64,000 bases of DNA, from NCBI GenBank assembly GCA_008360955.1, contig LUCM01006842.1:1-64000 (forward strand), written 5' to 3'. The position numbers were made by a program, and so were the translations under genes. Every line of letters begins with the position of its first letter. Position 1 is the stretch's first letter. The notes beneath the pieces are model-generated. The model ran no database searches, was not told the DNA's origin, and was given only the letters and a program-made list of their open reading frames with translations. This stretch comes from Fasciolopsis buskii. Lineage: Eukaryota; Platyhelminthes; Trematoda; Plagiorchiida; Fasciolidae. Of the stretch, positions 47,901 through 62,639 are shown one piece after another.

Positions 47901-50900
47901 ATGAAGAGGAGGAGATCGTACCTAAGTATATGACTCATTGGGAACTATCCATGGTAGGATGGTTGTCACCTATGGTTAGTTCTCCGTCCAGGTTTCATGT
48001 AGCAAGTCAGGTTCCCGTCAGTATCAGCATGCATTTTTGCCTATTAAGGCTTTCCATGGTTGGAACATCTTATCAGAGCCTAAGCAGTTCTTAAAGGCGC
48101 ACCTTATTATCCAGTGGTTTGCAATTGCAAGAGTCTAAATATTTTCTGCTGCTAAGGGAGTTCTTGGCCGAGGTGCTCGTGAAGACCCGGCTTTAGGCTT
48201 ACTTGGCAACCCACGCTTTTTGGCATTTGCTGTAAAGTGCCGTGCTTCCTCCTTCCTCCAACTGTTTCCGGGAAACGTGAGCGCGCCTAGGCTGTCAAGG
48301 GGCCAGGAGAAGCAGTTAAGGGATCATTTTGCATTTACTAATTCAAAGCTATTTATGGGGGCTTCCGTGTTCTTGGTTTTGAACCTTGAAAACTTGATGG
48401 TTTGAAGTCTTTCTCAGAACCGTGACTTGCAAGCCCAATGTTGTGCACATATTTCGTGTCTATTCCGTGATATTAAACCAGCTCTTCCCAGGCATCCCAC
48501 CGTTGTCGCTCCGATATCTCGCTTCGTTTTTTTGCAGAAGTTAGAAGGCCCGCGGCTCACTAGTCGGCTGCATCCACTGTAGTTCTTTTGAATTTATTCT
48601 CCGGTCGCCTCCCAATTTTACTGCGACCTATAAGTACCTAGACGGTCCATTTTCGCAATGATCGTCCTTTGCTCCCCATCCTTACTTAAATTGACACTGG
48701 CATCAGGTTGGCAGGAAGCTTCTGAATAGGACAGGCCGTGATCTAGAAAACCAGGTTGATCTTCAGGGTTTATGGCTTGGGTGAACCTGTTAGAGTCTTA
48801 ACGGCTGGCTCTTATTGGGGTCATTGAGATTCGGACTGAGGAGCCACATTTAGATTGGTGCACAAATTTTGAGTCCTTTTGGATCCTCTTTTGCCTTTGG
48901 TGTATTCACCTGGGTTTTTCTGCCTTCATTTGTGCGGTGGCCAGTCTAGCAAGATACCTTAGGCCCAGCCGCAGAACTCCCTATTTCTTCTGTCTAAACC
49001 ACCAAGTCCGTCACCGTGAAGGCTGTCATAAATTTAAGTAGAATGTTCAGAAATCTCCTGCTATACCTTGCCCGCAGCTGCCTTGCCCTACATGGACTGA
49101 AAATGGGAGGCACAACAGTCCAAAAAGGAATGCTGACTTTCCCCATCAGATTTTATTCGCTGATAAAGCGGCCCCGGGTACTTGCCCTTTCGGCTGATAT
49201 ATCGGACTTGTAGGTCCTGTCCTCTGAGCAAAACAAGATTCTGTCGGACACCCTGAATAAAGCTTTTACTTCAGAAAGGATAAGAGAGGGTTATAGGGTA
49301 GGGTTTAGATGAAGAATATATATCTTCAAAAAGCTATCGTTGACTTGCGGGCTCCATCGGAAAACGACCTTTTGAACACAATGAGGGTTATGGAAAATCA
49401 AACACGCGTCTAACAGAGAACACTGACACAATGGCAATGTTCACAGATCAAGGGTGACACCTTAAGCTATGCCAATTTATTTGATGAAGCCACCTGGTGT
49501 GGTTAAATGTGCTCGTTGCAAGACACCGGCAGAGTGAAGCAAAGCAGAATTAACGGCCCTGTGCACACTTGCAACAGAAAGCGGCCAAATTCAACCAAAT
49601 TCGAAGATACGCTAAGGTCAGCAGTAATAAATTTGCCTACGAGCAAACCTGGAATGGACAACAGCTAGCTGCACCTCTAAATGTTCGGCTGGTGCTACGG
49701 ACGTTCAGTTAGTAAACGTTCATGTGTCGCGACTGGTACTTTCCAATGATCAAACGTACGGAATTATGGAACACGCATCTACACATGACGATTTACCTCT
49801 GGAAGCTCATTAGCTCGAACTCCTGTTTCGTCGCAAATCGGAGGATTTTACTTGATGGCAATTCCAAGTTAAATGTGAAAATGACAAGGGGCACGCTGAC
49901 TTCGGAACCTAGTGCAATACATCCGGCGCCTAGCCTCCTCGCAAACGGCACACGGAAATGCACCAAGATATTTCCTTCTTGCACTATATTTTTGCTTTCT
50001 GCTGTTGTCAGATACGTCGACAAGCTCGGGCACCCATTTTTAACATTAATAACCGGCTACTATTACTCCCCCTGGTCTTGGCAGAAGCCAAGGTTTCAAA
50101 CTGACGCGCTCTATGCATAACTAGTCCGGCCGCCAACTCCCACCTGAACCGAATGCGGCCTAAAACTTTTACCAGCCGTACGTGCGTACGTAACAAGCAG
50201 TGCATGCATAAAGCGGTGGTGGTTCTTCTGCGTAAAACTAGAAATCCGGAACATGGGTGTACTGTCGCTTCCTTCCGAATATGGGCATTCTTAACCAGAC
50301 CAATCAGATTGCCTAACTGCAATAGGGCATCCAGTTTCGACACAAGCCTTTTTCTACAATCATCTGTTTTTACAAATGCCTCAAGATTTGAAGAACCTTC
50401 TACATGAAGCAACCATATGCAGCTCCATCATCAGATGCCCAACAAACCTGAGTGATCTTCAGCATGTAAGCCACGTCATACATCCAAGTTCACGTGCAAT
50501 CATGACCGGCGATCGCTCATACGCCTGAGTTTAGCCCATCGTTCGAATAACCTGTTAAATTATGATGTGCTATCCGGTCATGGCTTTTGGCCAGCCCTTC
50601 TCTATGCCCTCGGTAAAAACAGCTTGCCGCTGATCCACTGGCATCACCACTGGTTCAGCAACTTCCCGGCTTTCAACCTGTCTCGCTCATCACTAAACAC
50701 AGCCATCTCCTTGCTTTCAACCTCTCTCATTTAGCTAGTGGATCACCTCCGGCTCTCCGGGGCGGAATCAATCAACCAAAAGGCAAACGGTAAGTAGTGG
50801 CCGAGAAAAACGCTACCTTTAACCAAAACGGAACTTTTGACTGTGAGGCACTCTTCAATCCGTTCACCCATTATTACGGCAACCGTGTACATTGAACCTG

Positions 50901-53900
50901 TTTTAAGTTAGACCATCAAACCCTTGAAATAAAAAGGATACATAAAACGGCGCGCACACCAAAAGCGCCAAAGTAAATGGAAGCAATCGTAAGGCAATAC
51001 ACGACGCCCGAGAGGGCAACACAAGTAACATCAAACAACTCTAGTTACCGAAAGTGGGTGCCCTAAGTGGTTAATTTATCTAAATGATATGACCTCACGT
51101 AAACCACTACATGACATTTGTACGTAAGGATCTCGGTTAATATTTTGGACAATGAAGCATTTGCTATAAACGCAATCATCTTAATCTGTATGTGAGTCTC
51201 GCCACAACCCCACTGGGCTCAAATCTTGGTCACCGTGATCCCTAAGAGACTCACAAATGGCCTCTTTGCAAATCTCACATTGCGCATGAAACAACCGAGA
51301 AATACAAATAGACTATGTGCTACCGCTGGGAGAGACCGTATCACGAAAGTGAGAAGTGCACACGGTTCTAAAAATAATCAAGGCAGTCATCTTCTGGCTA
51401 AATTGCAACAAACCACAACATCAAATGCCGAGGGAGGCAGTCTGCTCCTAAATTCATGCAGTTTCTGAATCCATCACGCAGGGCGTTGCCTGCGTCATTC
51501 CTTCATTTCTCCTGGAATTCATTACCCGCAATCACAAATGGTGTTATCTCCATCACGCAGCCCGGCTAGTTGAGACTGTTTCAGTTTCAAGTCATTTCTC
51601 TTCCATCTTAGTTTCGGTGAACGAAGTAGGTGTCTCGATTCCTTTCTTCATTTTTTCGGTGATAACTTTCTCGATTGCAGTTTTTAAGCTTTTAAACCCA
51701 CCAATTCCGAAAAGCGTCACCCAGTGTCTCGCAAAGGCGGAAGCCTGATTCATTACATCGGGAGTCGTCACGGCTAAAGCAGAACAATACCGTAAATCAG
51801 AGGTCTGTCAGTCCAATCTTCCCTTCCTTCCTGTGGAAGTCTTCCAAGACCACTTTGTGTTCCTGTGAGGTGACGTCTTTCTTAACGCATAGCATGCGTT
51901 ATATAAGAAGCAACCTTCGGATGACTGGCGACTTAAATTTCCGTTTTATAACGAAGAAACTTTCCACACAATCAAGAGGGGACACGCAACTGGGTTGACC
52001 ATTCTGTCCCAAAATTCCGAAAAGACGATCACCGAAAAACGTCTCCAGGCCCTTTTAGGATGCAGGTTGCTAGAGAGGGAGAAAAACCTCTCAGCTAGAG
52101 CAGATAGCAGCTATCGTGGGAAATGGTGTTTCAGTTCCGAGCAATTTAGCTTCAAATTGTTCCTAAGATAAAGGCCGCAGGCATAGCATCTAGGTCTCTC
52201 AACAGGAAAACCTTGGCGCGGGGAAAAAATAAGACCAAAAGAGATTTATGCCTCCTAAAAAACAGTTTCCACAGGGTTTCCTTCAGGCGGATTTTCAACC
52301 ATCTCAAACTCCGTCAGCCTATTCAGGGCCAGAGCGCCTGGTCTGTTTTCAAGGTGTGCCCTGAAGCCTAAGATGTCCCGGTTGGATCCGCGGACTGCAT
52401 TATGAGGATAATTCTGAAGGCACACGAACTCAAAGAGAAAGCAGAATGGCTCGGTGAGTTACTAATTGGTAAACTAATGCACTACTATGACAAAATGAAA
52501 ACCACAGAGTGACCGCCAGGAAGCCAGTGAGATCCAGTACCCGAAACTTGCTGCACACCTTGTGGTGCAGATAGACCGCTCTGAAATTAAAACATGTGGC
52601 CCCATGAGCTTACTTCTGCACATTGCTCCGCTGGACTTAGCACATCAAGTGCGCCGTTTGATCAAACAATACTGTACCCCACTGAGAAGACGAATATCGT
52701 CCCTGGATTATCACCTCCGCTTCGGACTCAAATGAGAGGCTTCGCGCTGGACAGGTAGCGAGGATAATCTAGACTTTAGAGGTCCTCTTGAAAATACAGG
52801 CTGAGCCAAGCAGTATTAAGTTGGCCGCAGCATCGCAAACGTAAAAGACTCAAAAGGGCCTAGCATCACCTATTCCCCTGCTTTTCATAACGTCAGGGGC
52901 ACAGATCGACCACGACATCATTCTTCCCAGACTAATGGATGTTCTTGCGTGGCATTCCTAACGACCCAGCCATACCATGAGCCTCGTCCGACCCAGTATC
53001 CCACCGCCTTGGGGCTTTTCGCCCCAACTCCTCCAGTGCCACCCCCATGAACTGCTAGATCAGGTGTTCGTTGTAGCCCTTTAGAAGCCTTTGAATAGTC
53101 GGTTAAGTGCTTCACTCCAGCTATTTGGTCTTCTCAGAAAAGTACCAGAGCTTCAGTGGCTGGAAATAGACAGTGTCCCAGGTAATTGCTTTCACGGAAA
53201 CCCGGGCTACGCCTGACATCTATGGCTGGGAAATAACTATCTTCACATCTCAGCCGTTAGCAGGACTCAAGTGGAGGTCGGGCTGGGGAGCAGTCACGCT
53301 GCGGAAACTCTATTCCACCTTCTTTGGTCAGGAAACTCCTGACTTTCGAACAACTCGACTGCATTTCCTACGCGCATCCTTTCTCTTACCCGAACCCTCT
53401 ACGATTCCAATTGGTGCGCAGACATTCGCATGCAGCATGAAACATAGCTTGCTGTCATTGAATTTATCTCATGCGCTAGCTCGCCAGCAGATTTCCCCCA
53501 CCTACTTAGGACTTGTGAATTAAACCTGCCCAGAATTGACTGGCCCATGGCTGATTGCCTTGAGCTCACCATTGAGAAATCGGATCCAGACTCATCCTCG
53601 AAAGAGAACTGCTCGAAAGCATGAAAAAGCTTACAATAAATTATGAATACCAAAACCCACATAGTGGGAAATAGTCAAATAATCGGCAAACACCATAGTG
53701 ATCTGACCCGCAACCCGTACCCACGAGGATAAAGTGACCATATCATTATCCCCTTTGACTGCGACGTCAGTCGACCCTAATCCTCAAAATACTCAAATCC
53801 GTCCGTTGATTTAAAAGGACAAATTTTCAAGCCCTCAACAAACTCTGGAACCTTAGTCTAACCTAGATGATCGAAAAACCAAGTAGGCTGGTGTTGGTTT

Positions 53901-56900
53901 TCTGGCTGGGAAACCTCATTTCCAAATCCCGCAAAGCCTTCGTTCCAAGGCTCCAACTTCCAGGTTCATAGATAATTTCCCGCCCAAGCAAATAACACGC
54001 CCTCTAGGTGGGCAACCCCCGCGCCATGCCAGACGCAAGTTCGCGAGCCTGTTCAATCGAAAACAGCTTTAGGGCTGGATAGGGCATTACCATGAATAAA
54101 TATAACAACTGCACTCACTCTCCTTGAAAGGGCCTAATTATGTTAGTGCTAGTGAAAAGTTGGCACCATCGCTCCTGGCCGTGAAACATCCGGAGGGATC
54201 TCCCATTACGTCCCCATACTCAATAGCTCAAGTCTTTAACTCACTTCAGTAACACTTTCTTCGCTGCCCTAAGTTCTTCCCAGCCAACCAAATCCCTTTG
54301 GCTTGAGCCGTGCATAACCTACACATCGACACAAGTGCCGTTCTGAAGGGCCGCCGTGCAGAGATCAGGTCAGGTCAGGTAAAGCCACGGAGTTTGCGGA
54401 TCGAGCCAGATCCCAGATTCGTATGCGAATATGCCTCAGAGTCCCACCGCGCTACAACCTCGGAGCATTTCTGCTAAACTAGGGGGTGGGGTTGCGATTT
54501 TGTGCAGTAAAACAGAGAACCGACGGCAAACCAGCGTTCACCTGCACTTGAGCTGAAACGAAAACGCAGCACAAGGACTCACTGGGAAGAAGCAATTGTG
54601 CAGGTGCCTGCCCAGTATAATATGATGTGAAGGGTAGATAGTGCCTGTGCTGTCACAGCTTCAGAATTGTTGCTCAGATTGGAATGGCCAGGAATAATGG
54701 CAGTGGCGGAGGGTGCCACCAAATTTGAAAATGTTTACTGAATAGTCAGAAATGCTAGCTTTCACGTCCTCTCCAAGGGGTTTTAAACTTTGCGGGGCGT
54801 GGCGATATTCTACGTAAGTTTATTCTAAACATTGTTCATCCCTTGCGAGAAATTGGCGCTTGAATTTTTCAGAGCACACGGTTTCTTAAGCTTCAGTGCC
54901 TGCCCCTTCCTGGTCTCTATAACCTTTGGAGTGAAAAGAGGGCAAACATTATAGGCAGAACCCTCAGTAGCCCAACAGTTTGTAATAAACCGCCATTCAA
55001 TCTGCATCTCTTCAGAGAGCACGGTCTTAGCCGCTGGGGTCCCTTTTTGTGAGACAAACTTCTCTAAATGGGAACGGGGTCAGTGAACTACATCTGGAGT
55101 ATTTTTATTTGGCCTGGTATTCTACTAGAATGGGTTCCGAAGATGGGCGGTGAGACCTGACCAGCTTCTTTTCCGCATTTTGAACGAGACTCGGTGACTT
55201 CGGCCGCTTTATTTGCTTCTCCTTTTAGAGATAGTGTTGCCAACGGCACTTCCTTCCCACAAGGGGAAGACAATTACTACGCCCGTCCGAAAAAGGGCAG
55301 CAGCAACTTAGCCACCAGCCTTAGGCGAAGAAATCTTACCGCCATCTCAGGCAAATTCTTGGAGCAAATACCCGAACGATTCACCCCTCATCATCCAAAA
55401 AGAAATAGGATTTGTCCATTTCCAGGCCGGTCCTGCATCACCAGAATGTCGACCGATATGGATAACCTTACTGAAGCTCATTATAACGGATAAATTTCAC
55501 TAACACTATTTATAGAACACAAAATCCGTCCACAGATTTTCTCGTGCTTCACTGCTGTGTAGACCACAGAGAAGTGCGATCCCAGGAAATCCCATCCAAG
55601 AGCTTCGCCGCTTTCTCACAAGTCACATTTTTGTCATAAAGTTGGGTATTGCCGTCTTTGTATATTCGCCAATAATCTGTTGCTTTCCTCTGAGCCAAGT
55701 TCTGCATCCTTCATCCCGTATAGTCAACAAAAACGATCTTCTTCTGTCCCTTCTGTCAAATAGCTGGGCGCATACCGACAACTTGACCATATGAGAGACA
55801 GATAAGAGTATCCTCCAAATAGCTGTAAACAGGGCAAAGTGCTGGCCAGTTGACTAAAGCCTTTTCAATAATGATAACAGATGCGTGACCATGTCACTCT
55901 GTAACGACCCTAGGACTTCGTTCCTCATGGAATAACACACTGTCCCACCCGGAGGAGATCGTCCCAAAGTGCTAAGGTTCTAGGTAGACAGGCGACTATC
56001 CCTCTGCAATCACCAGGAACTGGGGAAAAACAGCCTCTAGGGTCTAAGACATGATCCGAATGATCTTCTTAAAGATCTCGCTAGAAAACACCCCTGACTT
56101 GTATGGCCCGTGCGCCAGCTCACCGATGGGGTATGGAGACAAATAATGCATTATGGATGCTCATGCAATCTGCAGTCTCTGGAAGGGGTACAGAGCTGTT
56201 TCCAAAGTAGTGTGGGCCCTTCCCATTTCATTTATCGGTCACGAACGCATGCCCTTGACCTATACCGTTTGGAGGTAGGACACACCAGGAGGAACTTGGA
56301 CGTACTGTTGACCTTCTTTGTGTTGGGCCTCTCAGTGCCCAAGTGACAAAAATGTTTCTGGGTGTACCCCGAATGTCGCAGGCGTGTACACCGAGCATAA
56401 CATCGAGCGTATTCTAATGAAGCAACAAAATTATCCAAAGAGGACTGTCAACGATGGCCACAGAACAAGCGAATGTGGCTCAATCCTACTCATTCTCACA
56501 TTTGCAACCACGATTTTCACAGCTTACGGCAACAATTCTCAATCACAAATGGTGTAATGCGGTTTTTCACTAACTGGACACATGCATTTAGCGGACGCCG
56601 TGGCGCTAATATGCCATTTTTAGTACTCTTTCGTGACTGACCAGAGATACCCTGTAAACAGCAGCCGAACAAGCATGTATAATCTCAGTTAGAGTAAAAA
56701 GGGCTGTTGGTAGGTGTTCTGAACAAGCAGGGGGTAAGGGTGACACGCACGAACTGACAAAATTATATTAGCACGCGCTTATCAGCTGTTAGAAATATCA
56801 GGAAAAAGATCAAGGACTCCCCGCTCATCCACCTAGCTTACTCAAAGGAGCAAAGGCGACTGGAAATCATAAGCGGCAAAAATGCATTGACGAACTCCAG

Positions 56901-57117
56901 TTATACTGGCTTGGCCACATTAGCATTTTTCCAGTTTTCTTTTTTACTTCATGTACACCGGTAAAAAAAGAACGAATGGTTGGTGTACTGCAGCAGGATA
57001 TATTGCCAATGTAAATTCATACCGATTAATCGGGCAAACTGGACGAATGACACCAAACCAAGACAATAATGTGACTAAAACAACAATTCCCTTCCTTCGT
57101 TAGTAGACTAAGCGTGA
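41936..57117. other. Unassigned 15-kb stretch
   Basis: I found no supportable gene, RNA or full repeat. Many 60-135-codon frames occur on both strands (for example 44311-44685 and 50008-50412, minus) but lack motifs and overlap opposite frames. A short AGGTC triplet repeat is at about 54366-54379. The word AATCACAAATGGTGT occurs near 51532 and again near 56541, which may mark copies of an old dispersed repeat. Confidence 0.35.
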
Positions 57118-57141
57118 CCATCGCAGGCTTTGCTGCGATGG
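57118..57141. repeat. Perfect 9-bp hairpin
   Basis: Arms CCATCGCAG and CTGCGATGG flank the loop GCTTTG. Pairing is perfect and GC-rich. No following T-run or gene suggests a function. Confidence 0.65.
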
Positions 57142-58570
57142 GATTAGACGTGACCTCAGTTGTTACGGCAACAATTGAAACAAGTGTCAACATAGCCAAG
57201 ATGCAAATGCACAACGGAAATTTTTGTTGCAGCGTGCAAATTGATAATGCATACTCGTATTTATGAGTTTTTCTAAAAGAACCAGACAAATGCCTGCGTG
57301 CATGCTCGCACTCATGCGCCCGAATATACCCATGAGAAGTTCGGTCTTCCCGGGAAATGCAGAACACATAAAAAGCCAGATCCAACTCAAATGGTGTGTT
57401 TGTATGCAATTGCATGTGAGCACATGTGGACAAAAATGAATTCACATAAATTGATCAAGTTCTACATATTTGATTTTTCATGGGCCATCCCATGTTTGCA
57501 CCTGGAAAGGAGAACATTTTCAAACGCGTCTATAATAGGAGGCTGACGTTTACGCTAAACAAACGTATGTATGTACTTAAATACACCGACAGAGACATCG
57601 CATGAATACACATACGTGTGGCCAGTCACAAGTAATTTTACTTAAAGTGGTTTCCAGTAAAGTATTCAATCCTGACTTGTGTTGGCCATTATAATACTAA
57701 CCTGAAAAATTGCTGGTAAGTACACAATGATTTTTTCAGGGACGCTTAACTTAGGCCTGGATGGATGAATCCATTTTTATCTCCGGTATAAAGAGCAGCT
57801 TTGTGCAATCGGGGGAGTTTTATGAACAGAAAGCCTCTGAGAGCGAATACGGGAGGAATAGTGAATTACCAACTACCACTCGGTAAAGTTTGTTGTTGCA
57901 AAATGATATCCTCCTGCTGACACTACGCAACTTCAGATACAAGGGAACCCCATGCGAGATTGTTTTTGAGATGCCCCTTGTAAGCTGACCTGCTGGGCTG
58001 CCCCTATGTTGCAGAGAACCTTTATCCGATGCAAACAGTTACGAAATTCTAAGCATACACCAAGATTTTGCTCGTAGCTTTTTGATGATAACAGTCCCTT
58101 GAGTTGCACGGTAACAGAAGACAAATCCGCGGCAGCTTCTGCCCCTTTCCAGCTCACTGCATTTCTCTGTGAAGCATGAAAACTTCTGTAATTGCACTTC
58201 AAAGTTTGTCAGTGTTCGCAATTGCTCAAAATAGTGTTGCAAAGAAATATCAGTCGTTTTTCCATCATATGTTCGCTTCATCCATCTCCTTTGGAATATT
58301 CAGGAATAAGAAGGATTAACGTCTGCCTCTCTTTTTGGGGTGTAACTTGTTGCACCAACCGTTAAACAAATCCAGTAAACTCACCTGGCTTCTGGTGTTG
58401 GGAAAAACGGATTGGAGATTAGAACCAATCGTGGCGGATTTAGACTGAGCAAAATAAATATAGTAGATGACTTACATGTTCTCAGTCATAATGAGAATAT
58501 GGCGGTTACATGACGCGCTCGCCCCAATACTCTACCCTTGGAATCCACATGACATTTTCACTAGGGACGA

Positions 58571-58605
58571 CGGCGGTGGTGATGAATCACCACCTCGATA
58601 CGCCG
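58571..58605. repeat. Bulged hairpin in GC-rich sequence
   Basis: The inner arms GGTGGTGA and TCACCACC pair perfectly around loop TGAA. The outer CGGC and GCCG can extend the stem across a 7-nt bulge on the 3' side. It may fold if transcribed. No gene context is visible. Confidence 0.6.
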
Positions 58606-61600
58606 CGATTCTTTAAGGGGCTATATATTCCACGCCGCTCGTGTCCGCGATTCTGGAAGAAATTCCGCAGAACCAGAGCATAGGGTAAAGGATCGGATTG
58701 TTTTCTTGCTGGCTAACAGATCCATAAAATCAGCAGCGCCTGTTGATGGTAAGCTTGACACTTCCGAAGCGCTGTTTGGCATATACAGGCATCGTCGTAG
58801 TCGTGCGCAAAGTATGAAGTGCAAAGTAAGATCTTACTAGGGAGTTTTGAGATTATTACCTCGCAGACGATGCAGATGGGTCATGGTGGTATGCTCTTTT
58901 TCGATTTTATCGCCTACCAACGATGCAGTGTTCCCAGGGTGCTGTCCATGGCAAGTTCAACAACACCGAGCAACTGGGATAAAGAAAATATAGGACAACA
59001 AAATGAGTGCCATGGAAAAATGAAAAAGTAATCGGATAACTTAATCTTTGACCTACTTGTTGCGCTATTTGTGTCACCACTGCATCAAGGAATAAAATGC
59101 GTGGCAATATCCGCATGGCGGCCACCGTCCTTTGCGGTGTTCATAGACCAACAAAGTGATGCCAACAACGGGGCCGAACTCAAGACACTGAAGGATTCTT
59201 GTGCCTGACGAAAGAAATAGACAAATAAAAATTCGGAGGTTTTATAGGTGATTGTCGCGCATATATTCCACCAAAGAGAAACTATTATTTACCAGGATCA
59301 TATTTTTCGGGCAAGCTGCTTTCAAAAAGCCCATGCGGCAAGCGTGACCACAAAAGGCGTGTGCTATATGAAGCAAGGTCTTCAAGCATCTTTGACCTGT
59401 CGTATAAACTAGCTTCCAACATTCGTTCATTTAACCGGTGACATGGTTGCTTCACGACCACGCCTTTTGGGACCACCGCTGGGAACGATTCAAACAAAAA
59501 CGAAGGCAAATGGTCCTTCTGGGGGCAAACTTCAACGTCATCCGGAAGGTGAATCCAATTATGAACGCTGAACAGCACTTGTTTCTTCCCATAGGAAAAT
59601 AAGTCGACCCATTATATTCACTTCATTTTTATATACTGAAGGCAGTGGGCATAACATTTTTTGCTTCCCATGATGTATGCGAAGTTACTTCTTTGAGCAC
59701 AAATAGTCTTAGAAGTAGAAGAAACCAGCAAAACTCGAAGGCATTCCATAAATTAACTCCCGATAACGGTCGACATCTTTGTGGGAACTAACACGCGATG
59801 AAATGACTTGGGGCCAGTAGCCTGCCGCCAACGATTCGCAGATGAATTGATCCAATGGGCACACTTTTGTCTACTCCACCACTGCGCCACATACTTATCG
59901 GGCGTTTGATGAGCCCCTGGCCAACTGGTTGCGCGAAGTGTTCTGGAGATGCGTTTTCGTTTAGAACTGAAGAACCTCGGATGGTTACGAACTATTATGA
60001 TGCCCTTTTTGATTTCGAGAGCCACTAAAATTTCTGGCTACTCCTTTATTTGATGAGAATACCGGATGACGACTGCTGCCATGTCCGTGTTGGCTGCAAC
60101 ATAGATAGCTGAAGTATCCACTGTGACGTTGCAATTACCTCATGAAAGGCTTCGCTGAAGCATCTGCCGATGCACTTTGAAGGGCGACTTCCAGAAATCA
60201 GCATTCTTCGTGCGAACGCCTTTCTTGGAAAAGTAAACCTGTACTTCTGCGGTTTCACGTCTGCCGGCTTAGATTTGACATAATGTGGTCCGACCAAGAG
60301 GAAGTGTGCTCACGGCCCAACCGTGAGGCACAAAATCAGCTACAACTGTTGATGTGACTACGCAAGCGATGTTAAACTATCAGCATGTAGTTTAAAATGG
60401 GCTCTTTCGCAGTTCTACGTTTCTGGGTCCTCCAGGGCCCTCTGAATATCTTTCCCAAGTCCAAAATATGCGTGCCCACTACCAGGAACCTTCCTTAATG
60501 GAGTTTGTTATGGGGGTTCCAACAACGTTTTGGGGTCCTCGAGAACGTCGTGCTTGAGCCCCCCAAGACAGGTAGTAGAACGTTGGCTCGCTTGACTTTC
60601 AACTCTTTTTGAATAGCCATCTGCCTCGCAGCCGCCAGTGCGTCGGACGTCGGAGCGAAATATACAACGCCATCTCCACGAGTTGATGCCCGGTCTGAAT
60701 TATCTGTTAAAGGTTATAAGCGGTGGATACATTCCCTTGGAATTTTCCGTCTCAGTCTTTACACCTCTTGCCCTTAGTGTAAGAATCAGTACTATAGCAC
60801 GCAATTTCTTGTGAAACGCCAGCAATGGGCAATTCTGGATATCTTCGGATTCTTATACGGCCCCGTCCTTCCGGAAAGATAAATGCAATTGCCAGTGCTG
60901 CCAGTGCTAGCGGAGCTGCTGGGTGGAGAACTTGCGCCAGGCAAAGTTCTCTCTAATTCTCGCAGTATTATCTAGTTTGTCGACCGTAAGAATCCACGAG
61001 GCATCGTCATACGCGAATAGGTCGTCTTTTGAGTCCTGTACTCTAGGTGACAGGAAGCAAAACAATAATCACACAACAACGGCCAAAAGACAAAGTAAAA
61101 AATATCATCTTTCAGTCGTGCTTGAAGCTTAAGGGCGAATATACAGTGGACACTACAAAAGGCTGTGATTGAAAAGCCACTCATGGGCAGCGCCACAAAC
61201 GACTTTGAACCAAAGAAAACAGGCTGGTTGCCAAATAGAGCGGCAAAAAGCAAACATTAATGAATAAAGACAACAATGCTGGAAATAGGCATACGAGACA
61301 TAAAAGGTCACGGAAACGATGGTGTGGATGCGGAACTAGCGCTTGCAATTAAGTGGTTGCCGGTTGGTTATATATTATGCCAGCAAGCCTTCACGTAATT
61401 GAAATCTCTGTTCTTTCAGTAAACCCAGGGTTCTTTGAGTACCGATGCAACCATCCGGGCCGACATAATGGATGGTCAAACTGTGGTTTTCCGGATCTGC
61501 TACTGTGAAAAAGGCAAACACTGGGTATTTCGAGTGTCACTTGTGTTGCCTGAGTGAATCCACCCTCCTCTCTAGGAAGCAGTTTTGAAAAATGTTTTAA

Positions 61601-62103
61601 GGCCCCCATCCACGCTACACTTAAGGCGAAAGTTTTCATTTATAGAAAGAACCCGGATAGCAGTTATCAATTCACAGAAGAAAACTACCTTCGAAAAAAG
61701 TTTGACCCCCACTTTGGCCTAACACTTCGATCTCCTCGAGGATTGGCAAGCTCCCAACACTGCACCACATTCCCTCATTCATCACGGTGTCTTACTTAGC
61801 TTGATTGATTTGATGGCTGTCCGTTTAGTATGTGAAGATGCGTCACGGCCCCCTCAGTTTCTTTCCCTTTAGACTAAACTTCAAGTGACAAGAAGATAGT
61901 ACGAAAACGGGTTTCTACCAAAGTATCCTGTAGAACCAACTGTCCTAACGCGAATCTCGTAAAACTTTTTCATACCCTTAACCACTGTGACCAATTGTGC
62001 GTCACTCTTGCCCGGCTCCGCACGATTGCAATACTGACACCTGACCAATACAAGGAAAAGACGGTCGGGAGCGGTAGCAGGTTGAGTATATTTTGACAAG
62101 AGC

Positions 62104-62131
62104 GTGCGGGCGGTGCGGGCGGTGCGTGCGT
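62104..62131. repeat. Short GC-rich tandem (GTGCGGGCG units)
   Basis: Two exact 9-nt units GTGCGGGCG are followed by GTGCGTGCGTG. It is the most GC-rich spot in the last 2 kb and lies about 1 kb before the terminal gene. It could be a promoter-proximal GC patch or a simple repeat. Confidence 0.6.
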
Positions 62132-62639
62132 GAGCAACGCATAAGTGGCGACGGCGCTTGGCGATCAGCGTTCTGTCGAACATCCGCAGGAACGAATCCA
62201 TGCTCCACTGCAAGCCTGGCACAGGTGACCTGCTTCTACATCCCAAAGCTTCAGTTCACCTGCGTAAGGAGCTAGATAATTGTCATCTGTGATGCAGTTG
62301 TTCTTATAACCCGGAATGACTCAGAGGGACTAGATAACAAGACCTCAACTTGTTTGGCGGGACTTCCCCGGGTGACATTGCTATTAAACTGCAGTGGGAG
62401 GCTAGATAAACCAACCTATGAAAGAATCCCCATCTGATGATGAAAGCAATAATGGTTCTGACGGTGAAATAAGACCTAGAATAGCAAATGGCGACAGAGA
62501 CGTAAACTGTTGTTTGAAACGATGCTAATTGGTTTTCATATTCCGCACTTCGCGCTGTTGTCCATCGGTGGGTTTTGTTGTCTCCTTGTCTATTTTTCAC
62601 TCTTTTCCTGGTGTAGGTAGGATGTTTTACAATGTTTTT

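Larger units (their letters stand above)
57142..62639. other. Unassigned sequence 5' of the terminal gene
   Basis: No gene supported. Minus frames at 59285-59578, 59753-60025 and 60046-60297 were examined for Gypsy pol and are not convincing. A bulged hairpin lies at 58571-58605 and a GC-rich short tandem at 62104-62131. Confidence 0.35.

Noticed and set aside
54366..54379. AGGTC short tandem
   Set aside because: Only about three units; too short for a meaningful satellite or binding array.
57026..57445. 139-codon minus frame with a hydrophobic middle part
   Set aside because: Looks like a membrane segment but arises from simple AT/CA-rich sequence. It overlaps a hairpin and other frames and has no recognised family.
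59753..60297. Two minus frames possibly from a Gypsy integrase or RNase H
   Set aside because: Isolated words look vaguely similar, but the HHCC zinc site, the DDE residues and WPGM context are not present in order.
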